Below, piece after piece: positions 55,060-64,000 of a DNA stretch of 64,000 bases. The notes beneath the pieces are model-generated. The model ran no database searches and was not told the DNA's origin. It was given only the letters and a program-made list of their open reading frames with translations. Source of the stretch: Coenobita brevimanus (lineage: Eukaryota; Arthropoda; Malacostraca; Decapoda; Coenobitidae). The stretch spans positions 2,808,501 through 2,872,500 of the forward strand of contig CM064713.1 in the NCBI GenBank assembly GCA_032717465.1, in the 5' to 3' direction. The position numbers and the translations under genes are program-made. The number at the start of each line of letters is the position of its first letter. Position 1 is the stretch's first letter.

Positions 55060-55340
55060 TAGTTACACTGATACACAAACCACACAGACCATGACCAGAG
55101 AATGCGAATTACATTGAGACAGACAGACAGACAGACAGATAGACAGAGACAGAGACAGAGACAGAGACGGAGACAGAGACAGAGACAGAGAAAGAGAGAA
55201 AGAGGGGGGGGGAGACAGACAGACAGACAGGGAGATGGAGTGGGGACAAAGAGGACAAAGAGTTAAGGAATGGACACACAGACAGACAGACAGAGAGGGA
55301 AGGAGGGAGGGAGGGAGGGAGGGAGAGACAGGGTGAGACA
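54978..55340. repeat. (GA)n, (GACA)n and (GAGACA)n array
   Basis: (GA)n at 54978-55026, (GACA)n to 55060, then a gap, GACA and AGAGAC hexamers at 55115-55190, GACA at 55212-55230 and 55275-55293, and GGGA units to 55325. Confidence 0.93.
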
Positions 55341-55584
55341 GAGAGAGAGAAAGAAAGTTAAGGATGAACGCACACCGACACAGAGAGACAAAGACATACC
55401 ATAGCCCTTAAAAGGAGGGTATTTGAAGAGATGAAGGGATGAGCAAGTTATTAAGGAAACAAAAGAGAGAAACAAAAGGAGTAATCACTAGAAATATCTG
55501 GTATTAGTCACGTATTGTCCCAGATTTCAGTGCTGGTCTGTCTGCAAAAAAATAAGATAAATAAATATTGGTTGGTAATGTGTT

Positions 55585-55609
55585 GAGACAGACAGACAGA
55601 CAGACAGAC

Positions 55610-55676
<67 letters not shown>

Positions 55677-55700
55677 TAGATAGACAGACAGACAGATTTG
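55585..55700. repeat. (GACA)n with periodic GATA: higher-order repeat
   Basis: Blocks of 5-6 GACA units are separated by GATAGATA, three times, giving a higher-order unit of about 36 bp. Confidence 0.93.
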
Positions 55701-55745
55701 GGATGAAAGTAGAAAATAATGAGGTGCGGTGGTACGTAGTCAAAA

Positions 55746-55748
<3 letters not shown>

Positions 55749-55783
<35 letters not shown>

Positions 55784-55904
55784 CAACAACTACTCACAAA
55801 CCTTATGACGATTAAAACTTTGGATCAGTTTTCTTCCCGGCTGACCTTACATCTTAGCAAACAACATCTGTCTCCTTGACCAACACCTTCAGTGAGATGA
55901 CGTG

Positions 55905-55974
<70 letters not shown>
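55749..55974. repeat. (GA)n, and (CT)n(CA)n
   Basis: (GA)n at 55749-55778, (CT)n at about 55903-55936 and (CA)n at 55937-55974. Confidence 0.93.
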
Positions 55975-55977
<3 letters not shown>

Positions 55978-56109
55978 CTGCCTTCCATGTGGCACCCATT
56001 GACGCGACTACATGCTCAACCCCCCAAAAAATTTCTTCTTTGTTCTGAACTGACGAAATGAAAGATTAAACACGAAACATACAACCAGATGTAAAGAAAA
56101 ATGTTATAT

Positions 56110-56326
56110 AATTCTATCTATCTATTTATCTATCCATCTGTCTATCTATCTACCTGTCTAACTATCTCTATGTCTGTATCTATCTATCTCTCTAGCTGTC
56201 TGCTTTACTATCTTTTTCAGTCAATCTATTTTTCTGTCTCTGTCTGTATGCCTATCTATCTATTTAGCTATCTGCCTTTCCGCCTATCTATCAGCCTATC
56301 TATACATAAATCTGTGTGTGTATCTA

Positions 56327-56359
<33 letters not shown>

Positions 56360-56400
56360 AAAATCATACATCTTAATCCCAAGGGAAGTGAGAAAAAATA
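56110..56400 (-). mobile_element. (CTAT)n array with likely RT1 3' end (copy 9)
   Basis: A CTAT/CTGT tetranucleotide array spans 56110-56358. On its right, the minus strand reads CCCTTGGGATTAAGATGTAT then GATTTTATAGATAG, corresponding to the RT1 3' spacer (GGGATTAAGGCATCTG...ATAGATAG of copy 1). Only about 30 bp of body is recognisable, so the call rests on position and this match. Confidence 0.5.
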
Positions 56401-56713
56401 TGGCCTCGAATATGCTATACATCTAACTCAAAATTTCTAAAAGCTTGACAACTGCATAGGCATAGAAGGAAAAAAACAACAGCAACAAAGGAAAGAGAGA
56501 GAGAGAGACAGGGGGAGGAGGAATTACGTAGGCAGCCTACACACCATCTCACCAATATAAATTTCTCTGTTGTTAATAAACTTCCTAATTACAAAACTTT
56601 GACTCTGTGGTACGAGCGAGCGAGAGAGAGAGAGAGAGAGAGAGAGAATCAGATAGACATATAAACAGATTAACGTAGAGAAGCAGACAGATATCCATAT
56701 AAACAGAGTGAGT

Positions 56714-56747
<34 letters not shown>

Positions 56748-56868
56748 CAGAGAGAGGGTCATTCCACCCGCATATGACCTAATCGACTATTATTGCCACA
56801 GTTTTCAAGTCATCCTTATAACCTCCACTCACAACCAGATTCCCTAACCCTTTCACCCACATGACGAT
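56401..56868. other. Unassigned with several (GA)n runs
   Basis: GA runs at about 56494-56510, 56619-56648 and 56713-56757. No gene. Confidence 0.6.
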
Positions 56869-57025
56869 TTTTATTGTTCATTTTTGCCCTCTCCAGACAA
56901 TTTTTAATCAGTTTTGGAGAGACTTTAGGAACTGGAAGGGTTAGCTAGAGCCTTCCTTCACCTAGTCAGTGTAAAAAATATCCCGGAAGTGAAATAAAAT
57001 CGTCTGAAGGTTAGCAAGAATAATG
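56869..57025 (+). repeat. MITE-like family D copy, near full length (about 157 bp)
   Basis: Left end CATTTTTGCCCTCTCCAGAC then AATTTTTAATCAG; right end GAAATAAAATCGTCTGAAGG then TTAGCAAGAATAATGA. Interior GGAACTGGAAGGGTTAGCTA and CCTTCCTTCACC. Confidence 0.75.
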
Positions 57026-57141
57026 AGTATGAGAAAAGGAAGAATATAAGTCGCAGGATTGAGGTAGGTTAAGTCTCCCGTGGTAGCGAATTTTCACCTA
57101 TTCATTCCAGCCAGTGACGCACATCTCACACTTACACTACA

Positions 57142-57187
<46 letters not shown>
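57142..57187. repeat. (CA)n microsatellite
   Basis: CA run of about 46 bp, followed at 57190 by the D-like block TTCTTCAGCTGAGAGTGAGA. Confidence 0.93.
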
Positions 57188-57189
<2 letters not shown>

Positions 57190-57640
57190 TTCTTCAGCTG
57201 AGAGTGAGACATAGAGGCCTGAGAGTTTTAATTCCGGAATCATTAACCTTCTTGTGCTGGGATCTTTTTGTCTTCCTTTATCGCTTTATTTTTATCTGTT
57301 TTTGTGCCATTGCGTACCCTATTAACACTCCCAGGTTCCTACACCTTCCCTCAGCTAAATAATACTGCACTGCGATAGATGGAGTAGAATTATAGAGTTG
57401 TTCCGACCAAAATTGAGATGGATAGGATGTGGAGGTGAAAATGGTGCAAGGTAATAAAGGCGACATGCAGAAGAGGGCGATAAGAGATAACGAGGAGAGA
57501 TAAGAGACAATTGCACACGTATTCCTTTCCTTTCTTTTCCTCATAGTCTTCTCCGAATTTTCAAATGACATGGATTTTCGACTCAGTACCCTTTTTTGTG
57601 GAGGCCTTCGAATTCCAACTCATCCTTCTTTCCTCTAAAT
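57188..57640. other. Unassigned; shares a segment with 58.3-58.6 kb
   Basis: 57425-57500 (ATGTGGAGGTGAAAATGGTG, ACATGCAGAAGAGGGCGATA) recurs at about 58350-58400 and 58500-58560 and faintly at 60.8 kb. An unrecognised dispersed repeat, no gene. Confidence 0.5.
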
Positions 57641-58225
57641 TGGTCTACTCGTAAATTTGCCATCGCTCCATGCTGAATGCTGAGTTATAACAAATTTGCC
57701 ATTTCTCTATCTTGAATGCTGAGTTGTACCAATAGGGTAATACTATAATATGATGTCACACGCTTTCCACTTTAACTTAAATTTGCCATATCTCCATCTT
57801 AAATGCTGAGTTATGCAAAATTGCCATTTCTTCATCTTGAATGCTGAGTAAGATCAAAATTGCCATCAATCCATCTTGAATGCTGAGCCGTAACAATAGA
57901 TTAATACTAGAATATCACGTTACACGCTATTCACTCTAACTTGGCCTAAATTGTCATCTCCATATCTTGTATCCTATGCTGTAACAGTAGAGTGACACCA
58001 GAATATGATGCTAGTCACGGAGAAGTGCTATGGAAAAGATGTAGAGCCGTAGCATTGTCTTTTTCCTCCACTGAGCTACAGAAATAAGCTAAAAAAAAAT
58101 ATGGGTCAAAGCAGAGTAAAAAAAACAGTATCATGGACAAATGTAGAGCCGTAACACTGTCTTTTTGTGCCACTGGGCTTCGTGAAATAAGCTACAATTG
58201 GACGAAAATCTGGGCCAGGTTCAGG
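57641..58225 (+). repeat. MITE-like family A material in tandem
   Basis: TTGCCAT(C/T)(G/T)CTCCAT...GAATGCTGAGT occurs at about 57658, 57688, 57787, 57821, 57859 and 57952. GTCACGGAGAAGTGCTATGG at about 58015 and two TGCCACTG(A/G)GCT blocks follow. The element's left part has been duplicated several times. Confidence 0.75.
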
Positions 58226-58230
58226 TGACA

Positions 58231-58690
58231 CAACTACAGCTTTCGAAAGTCATTGCTTGGGAGTCACCTAATTTATCGTTATGAAGGGCAACAGTATTCA
58301 TGTCTGCAGCTCCAAAAAAAGTGGGTATATGTAAAGAAAGATACGAAAATCCAGGACGTGGAGGCGAAAATTATGCAAGAAAGAAAAGAGAAGACATGCA
58401 GAAGATGTCTCGTAGTTTATCGCTGTGAATTGCATCAGTGTTTATGTCTGCACTTGCAAGGAGGAAGATAAGTATATAAAAAGGAAGTTATAAAAACCCA
58501 GACCGTGAGGGTGATGAATATGCAAGGAAAAATTGAAGACATGCAGAAGAGGGCAATAAAGATAACGAGGGGAGATAGAGAGAATTGGAACCCCATCCCT
58601 TTCCTCTCTTTTCATTGATTCTCCTTTGAAATGGTTTAATGGCCTGTTATTTCGACAGAAGAGCCTGTTCGTTTTTAAATGAAGCATGTC
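58231..58690. other. Dispersed repeat of unknown type, two units
   Basis: TTTATCGTTATGAAGGGCAA and TTTATCGCTGTGAATTGCAT begin two related segments (about 58270 and 58417) that each contain ATG(T/C)CTGCA(G/C)(C/T)T, (C/A)(C/G)AGGA and a GACATGCAGAAGA block. No domain recognised in the 72-codon frame. Confidence 0.5.
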
Positions 58691-58705
58691 GAATTTTACC
58701 TACAC

Positions 58706-58950
58706 TCTTTTAACTCTAGTCACGAAGAAGTGTTATGGATTAGGTACAGAGCCGTAGCACTTTCTTTCCCTGCCAACGAAATGCGTGAAATAAGCTCCGA
58801 AAGACAAATAATTGAGGCCAACATAGAGTACAAAAATAATAGTCACGAATAAGTGTTTTTTCTGCCACTGTCTTTCTCTGCCAGTGAATTATGTGAAATA
58901 GGCTGCAAGGGAAATAAAATCAGGGCCAGTTTAAAGTGAGGCAACTATAG
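58706..58950 (+). repeat. MITE-like family A copy (partly duplicated)
   Basis: CTACACTCTTTTAACTCTAG, GTCACGAAGAAGTGTTATGG, a second TAGTCACGAATAAGTGTTTT, TGAATTATGTGAAATAGGCT, then right end GGCCAGTTTAAAGTGAGGCA with ACTATAG. Confidence 0.72.
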
Positions 58951-59070
58951 ATATGAAACTATATCCACACAATAATATTAATTTTCTCTCAGCATTAACC
59001 ATTTTGTGATTTCATAGAGCAGTCAGACCTCAAACTCCTGATGATTTTATTCCGCTTACGAAAGGCCTCT

Positions 59071-59318
59071 TGTAGTAGTAGTAGTGGTAGTAGTAGTAGT
59101 AGTAGTGATGGTGGTGGTGGTGGTAGTAGTAGCAGTAGTCGCAACCCCAGGCTCATAAGGATGTGAACCCAGTGGACTGCAGGCTGAAGTTGCCCACCTC
59201 CTGCAGTCCACCATCATTTTGAGGAGGAGGGGGGACAGGGAGGATTGTGAGGAGCGTTTGTACAGCCGGATAATATGCCTAGCTACATCGGTGCCACCAC
59301 GGGAAGGCGTCCCTCTCG
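59071..59318 (-). repeat. SINE-like family B copy with AGT/GGT tail
   Basis: + strand shows the tail (GTAGTAG...GTGGTGG, 59071-59140), then CGCAACCCCAGGCTCATAAG, GTGAACCCAGTGGACTGCAG, CTCCTGCAGTCCACCATC, CATCGGTGCCACCACGGGAA and GGCGTCCCTCTCG. Full-length body. Confidence 0.8.
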
Positions 59319-59401
59319 AAGTGAAGGGGTAATTAAGCCTGTATTTAACCTGCAGTCTGTAATGTCTGTCCTAAACTGATTAAACTCATCATGATATAGC
59401 A

Positions 59402-59685
59402 AGATAAAAAAGAAAGGGAAAAAGAAAATGAAAGGGAAAATGAAAGGAGAAAAAATGATATAAGAAAGAGGAAAAGAAAGGGAAAACAAAAGGAAAGGAA
59501 AATGAAAGGTGAAAAGAAAGGGAAAAAGAAAGGGAAAAAGAAAGGAAAGGAAAGGAAACGAAAAAAGAAAGAGAGAAAGAAAAGGAAAAGGAAAAAGAAA
59601 AGGGAAAAGAAAGGGAAAAAGAAGAGAAAGGGAAAAAGAAATCACGAAAAAGAAAAAGAAAAGGAAAGAGAAAGGGAAAAACAAA
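59402..59685. repeat. Purine tract (AAAGGGAAAAAGAAAGG)n
   Basis: Degenerate A/G units over 280 bp. Lys/Arg/Glu-rich + frames and Phe/Leu/Pro-rich minus frames are artefacts. Confidence 0.9.
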
Positions 59686-60060
59686 AAACTCACCTGTTCT
59701 AAAAGGTTAATTTCAGGGTTAATTAGAAGGGTAAATGATGGCTATATCGACCAACAACAGTTCGAAAAATCCCCCATAGGCTCAGTAAAATTGTCTATTG
59801 GCTGAAAAATATATATGGCGTCACTGGAATCAAAATGGAAAAAAGGAAGGTGAAAAATACGAAGGAAATTAAGGACTGGAAATATTACCAAAAAAGTATA
59901 GGGGCGAAAAATAAGAAGTCAGGACTGTGAAAATAAGGAATAATAAAATGACAGTGAAAATAATAAGAAATAAAGAAAGGACATTAACGACGATAATAAA
60001 GTACGGAAGAAAGTAAGGAAGGTGATAAAAGACAGAACATGGTAAGAGTAAACATGGTGG

Positions 60061-60225
<165 letters not shown>

Positions 60226-60321
60226 ATTTCCCCTAACAATCCAACTTGTTTCCCCCCAACAACACTAAAACTACAGCAATTACATGGACGCCTGTTTTGT
60301 AGTTTTATTGCTGCTCATTTT

Positions 60322-60324
60322 GAG

Positions 60325-60380
<56 letters not shown>

Positions 60381-60395
60381 GAGGGGGGGGGAGGG
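60322..60395. repeat. (GA)n then (GACA)n
   Basis: (GA)n at about 60322-60360 and (GACA)n to 60382. Confidence 0.93.
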
Positions 60396-60534
60396 GGCAC
60401 GAGGGTAACTGAAGAAATACATAGATGAAAAGAAAATAATAAAACGATAACAAAAATAAGTGTAAAACAGAAAATTAAATCCTCAAGGCATAAATCATAT
60501 CTTCAGTCACACAGAAGGCTTCGTTATGCATCTT

Positions 60535-60710
60535 AATTAGCGATTTATTCCGCAAATTGCACGTCAATATCCCATTATATATCACTGATGCAACTATGGC
60601 AATATTCAAGATAAATAGGATGCAAGACAATAGTAAAAGGCAGTATTGAAAACTAAGTCGCAATGGAAAAGGTGCTAAGAAACCTCCTATACCATTTAGA
60701 ATACAGTATT
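60535..60710 (+). repeat. Family C variant copy
   Basis: AATTAGCGATTTATTCCGCA at the left, TTGCACG and ATCACTGATGCAACTATGGC inside, AAACTAAGTCGCAATGGAAA then AGGTGCTAAGAAACCTCCTA at the right. Matches the variant at 47.13-47.29 kb. Confidence 0.65.
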
Positions 60711-60943
60711 AAGGTTCAGATATCTTCACCATACAAGGTACCTCAGATTTTTAAATACATTCGTGAGGTAACAGGAGCAATTAAGACGAAAATAAAGTTC
60801 CAGGTTTGAAGGTAGTGAGGTGGAAATTGTGCATGGTAAAGGAGAAGGGAGGGAGGCAGTGAAGATAAGGAGAGATAGACAGTTTCTGACTCATCTCTCT
60901 TCAATCTTCTCTTTCTTTCGGTTGTAAAATGTGTGTGTGTCGT

Positions 60944-61065
<122 letters not shown>

Positions 61066-61254
61066 CTCGCACAGAATGGGCTATCTTTCACGACTCAGCG
61101 TAACACACAGATACACTCACGCTGATACAACACAGGGAGAAAGGTCAAACAAAAACAAAAAACATGCCATGCACTCAGGGATTTTTTAAAAGCCTACTCG
61201 ATGCAAAGCTGACTGCAGGGGAAAGGCCACTCACTCACTCACCACACCAGGCCC

Positions 61255-61256
<2 letters not shown>

Positions 61257-61316
<60 letters not shown>

Positions 61317-61558
61317 ACCTTAGCCTCACTCCTCCATTCCCACCACCAAACTTCAGCACTCTCCACTTTCCTATCTCTCCACACTTCCTCCACCCTTACC
61401 CCCATCTCCCCCCTTCTCTTTTCTTTCTTTTTTTTCACACTTCCCTCCAAGTTTTCGTTTTCCATTTACACCACACGTTCCTCCACTCTTTTTCTCTCCT
61501 ACACACCCTTACCCTACCTTCCTTCCCCCTCTTCACACCCACCCTCTCATCCACTCTA

Positions 61559-61652
<94 letters not shown>
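61257..61652. repeat. (CT)n, pyrimidine tract and (CA)n
   Basis: (CT)n at 61257-61312, C/T/A-rich irregular sequence, then (CA)n of about 93 bp at 61560-61652. Confidence 0.92.
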
Positions 61653-61655
<3 letters not shown>

Positions 61656-61740
61656 TGTTATATAAAGAAGAATAAAAAAATATCACAGGGCGTCCTACAA
61701 TACATTAATTAACCCTTCACCTTCACGGAGTATTGTATAT

Positions 61741-61872
61741 TTCTTTCTTCCCATCAACAAGCGATTTTACTCAGCTTGCACCTGGAGGGGTTAGCGACAG
61801 CCTTCATTAACCCGTTGATTACTAAAGGTATTTCCTAAGGTGAAAAAAGAAATGGAGAGTAGCCAAAGAAAT
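61741..61872 (+). repeat. MITE-like family D copy
   Basis: Left end TTCTTTCTTCCCATCAACAA then GCGATTTTACTCAGCTT; interior CTGGAGGGGTTAGCGACAGC and CATTAACCCGTTG; right end AAATGGAGAGTAGCCAAAGA. Ends are more diverged than in the other copies. Confidence 0.65.
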
Positions 61873-61895
61873 GCAGGTGAAACAACGACAGGTGT

Positions 61896-61897
<2 letters not shown>

Positions 61898-61929
<32 letters not shown>
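61898..61929. repeat. (CT)n microsatellite
   Basis: CT run of about 32 bp. Confidence 0.93.
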
Positions 61930-61933
<4 letters not shown>

Positions 61934-62024
61934 AACAGGTAATCTCGACACATAAACCACTTCAGTCTAGGCCTTCATTTTTATCTTAGTCACGCTGATA
62001 CCAAACAATTTTATGCGTGTTAGA

Positions 62025-62303
62025 ATAGTAGTAGTAGTAGTAGCAGTAGTAGTAGTAGTAGAAGTAATAGTAGTAGTAGTAGTAGTAGTAGTAGTAATAG
62101 CAGCAGTAGCTGTTGTTGTTGATGATGTAGCCCCAGGTTCATCTGAAACGTGAAACCGGTGGACTAGAGGCTGACTTTGTCCCTCTCCTACAGTCCACCA
62201 TCCTCCTTTTGGGGGATAAAGAGGGAGTTGAGGGACATTAATATAACTGGCCAGTGGATCCGCCTGGTCATATTAGTGCCACCTCATGAAGGCGTCCCTC
62301 TCG
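62025..62303 (-). repeat. SINE-like family B copy with AGT then GTT tail
   Basis: On +: AGT/AGC array at 62025-62109, TTGTTGTTGATGATG, AGCCCCAGGTTCATCTGAAA, CGTGAAACCGGTGGACTAG, CTCCTACAGTCCACCATCCT, GTCATATTAGTGCCACCTCA and TGAAGGCGTCCCTCTCG. Full-length body. Confidence 0.82.
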
Positions 62304-62329
62304 AAACCCCATTGATATTAAAACACCCT

Positions 62330-62415
62330 AGCAGTGAAGGGGTTAATGAAGGCTTAATCTAACACCTGAGTTCGAAAAGTCTCACCTGAACTGAATAAAA
62401 TCGTCTGAAAAAAAA
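62330..62415 (+). repeat. MITE-like family D, right half
   Basis: CAGTGAAGGGGTTAATGAAG and GAACTGAATAAAATCGTCTG. It begins within 30 bp of the family B head. Confidence 0.5.
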
Positions 62416-62794
62416 GAAAAAAGTAAGACATTGGAAAGATGAGGTCAACTTTTCCCATAAGTTGGGTCAAATTCTTATTAAAACTTTTTCATGGGTACTT
62501 TCTTGAGAGGCTTGGAAAAGGGTTGGGTCGAAGGGAGAAAAAAATTGAGATAAATCGACCTTTTTTATGGCAGGGTGATATGTATTTATTTATTTATTTA
62601 CCTATTTATTTACGTACTTAATTTTCTGCCTATTTTTGTTATTCCTGGGTGATCTGACTCGTTAGGAAAGGCCTCTCGTCCTGAAGAGCTTGAAAACAAA
62701 CTCCATTAACCCCTTCAGTACTATGACTTTCGTTTTAGAATCCTTTTATAACCCTCAGAGGTCTTTAAGTTTAGGAACGGAATTAGTTCTAGGT
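62416..62794. other. Unassigned, AT-rich
   Basis: (TTTA)n at about 62583-62600. ACTCGTTAGGAAAGGCCTCT near 62658 is a D-like trace also seen at 59.05 kb. No gene. Confidence 0.5.
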
Positions 62795-63000
62795 TACTAC
62801 TACTCCTACTACAATTCTAGATTACCACTACTACCACCACTGCCACTACTACAACTAATACTACTAATACTAATACTGCTGCTGCTGCGGCTACTACTAC
62901 TGCTATCAGAACAACAACAGCTACTACTGTTACTACTACTACTACTACTATTACTACTACTACTATTACTACTACTGCTACTACTGTATTTCTAGTATTA
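62795..63000. repeat. (ACT)/(GCT)/(ACA) trinucleotide array
   Basis: About 200 bp of ACT-type units in the same sense as a + strand family B tail, but no family B body lies immediately upstream. Confidence 0.9.
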
Positions 63001-63070
63001 CTGTTTTCGGCGCTACCTGGCTAGAACAGGTAGCAGAGAGAATGTTTAAAAAAATAGAGAAAAATAAAGC

Positions 63071-63253
63071 GGTGGTAGAGAGGGACGCCTTCACGTGGTG
63101 GCATCTATATAACTGGGCGGCCCAACTGCCTGGATATACAGAAGTCCCTCAATTATTTCCATATCCCCTGAAGTGAGGATGCTGGACTGCAAGGGAGGGC
63201 AGTTTCAGCCTATAGTCCATCGGGCTCACGTTTCAAATGAGCCTGAGACCAGA
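63071..63253 (+). repeat. SINE-like family B copy
   Basis: GGTGGTAGAGAGGGACGCCT, TCACGTGGTGGCATCTATAT, CTGCCTGGATATACAGAAGT, GATGCTGGACTGCAAGG, CCATCGGGCTCACGTTTCAA and ATGAGCCTGAGAC. It faces the next copy. Confidence 0.8.
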
Positions 63254-63288
63254 ACAACGGAACCTACACAAAAAGTCCTTGAGCTTCT

Positions 63289-63476
63289 TGTAGTAGTAGT
63301 AGTAGTAGTAGTTCATCTGAAACGTAAACCCAGTGGACTACAGGATGAAGTTGGCCTGTTACCCCCATCCTTTTCTCTGGGGATAGGGAGGGAGTTGAGG
63401 GATACGTGTACAACCGGGCAGTGGAGCCGTCCAGGTATATCAGTGCCACCACGTGAAGGCGTCGCTCTTCAGCCCC
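63289..63476 (-). repeat. SINE-like family B copy with AGT tail
   Basis: Tail GTAGTAG at 63289-63312 on +, then TTCATCTGAAACGTAAACCC, AGTGGACTACAGGATGAAGT, ATATCAGTGCCACCACGTGA and AGGCGTCGCTCTTCAGC. Inverted relative to 63071-63253. Confidence 0.82.
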
Positions 63477-63604
63477 GTCCTCTAGCAAATACGGATAATT
63501 GGGCCAGGTCATTCACTCTGGCACTCGCTTCAGTAAAAATCATATCATATAATTAAGCTGACGCGGAGTAATGGCTGAATTAATGCAAAAGCCATTTAAA
63601 ATGA

Positions 63605-63607
<3 letters not shown>

Positions 63608-63668
<61 letters not shown>
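63608..63668. repeat. (CA)n microsatellite
   Basis: CA run of about 61 bp. Confidence 0.95.
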
Positions 63669-63670
<2 letters not shown>

Positions 63671-63840
63671 CTGTCCTGCTACTATATACCATCCAATCAA
63701 CGTTTACCGATGTTAATACTGCTGTCATGTACTCAAAACCCCAACAAGTAGCTCTTTCCCATCAGCATTGCCATGTCGTTTATCTGCTCATACCACAATT
63801 GCCAGTACTGTTTAATTAGCCGAATTACCTGGGATAGCTG

Positions 63841-64000
63841 CTTGATGGGGACGCCTTCACGTGGTGGCACCAGTATAACTGAGGGTTAAGTCTGCTCCTT
63901 GTTTATACAGAAGTCCTTCACTCCCTTCCTAACCTCAAAAAGGAGGATGGAGAACTACATGAAGAACATGGAGTAGTACAACATCAGTCTGCACTCTACT
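63841..64000 (+). repeat. SINE-like family B copy, cut by window end
   Basis: CTTGATGGGGACGCCTTCAC, GTGGTGGCACCAGTATAACT, TTTATACAGAAGTCCTTCAC, AAAAAGGAGGATGGAGAACT and CAGTCTGCACTCTACT at the window edge. The tail should lie just beyond. Confidence 0.78.

Overview
This is a 64 kb window of eukaryotic, almost certainly animal, nuclear DNA with no gene I can defend as a host protein-coding or RNA gene. The very high density of long (CT)n, (CA)n, (GATA)n, (AGT)n and minisatellite arrays, together with non-LTR retrotransposon remnants and short foldback elements, resembles decapod crustacean (shrimp or crab) intergenic DNA. That assignment is inference from composition, not from a marker gene. 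Nearly all open reading frames here are translations of simple sequence (Ser-Leu, Thr-His, Val-Cys, Arg-Glu and Pro/Leu/Ser runs).

Layout. 0-8 kb: microsatellites, minisatellites of 10, about 20 and about 125 bp, and fragments of four dispersed repeat families. 8.3-11.2 kb: a decamer minisatellite (GGGTGTAGGT type), G-rich on the + strand at 8.3-8.8 kb and C-rich at 9.5-11.2 kb. 11.4-25.7 kb: a pyrimidine-rich + strand with a triplicated compound microsatellite (11.87-12.19 kb), a 40-bp minisatellite (13.4-13.8 kb) and multi-hundred-base CT/C-rich tracts. 24.7-31 kb: three copies of a non-LTR retrotransposon (RT1) with visible target-site duplications, one nested in a MITE-like element, the other two inserted tail-to-tail. 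31.5-43.5 kb: a SINE-like element, CAT/CAC, CAC and purine minisatellites, and a decayed transposon-derived ORF. 44.2-46.4 kb: a second retrotransposon (RT2) with nearly complete reverse-transcriptase motifs, and another RT1 copy, both bounded by (TA)n. 46.5-64 kb: more foldback and SINE-like copies, a 1.28-kb 23-bp minisatellite (53.5-54.8 kb), GACA/GATA arrays and long CA/CT runs.

What ties the window together: RT1 ends in (GATA)n, RT2 in (TGAT)n, and the SINE-like family B in (ACT)n or (CAA)n. Many tetra- and trinucleotide arrays therefore sit exactly where a retroelement tail would be. Three MITE-like families (here A, C and D) with recognisable terminal inverted repeats make up much of the remaining non-simple sequence. 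Family names and RT1/RT2 are labels for this answer only. No database comparison was possible, so novelty of any family is untested.
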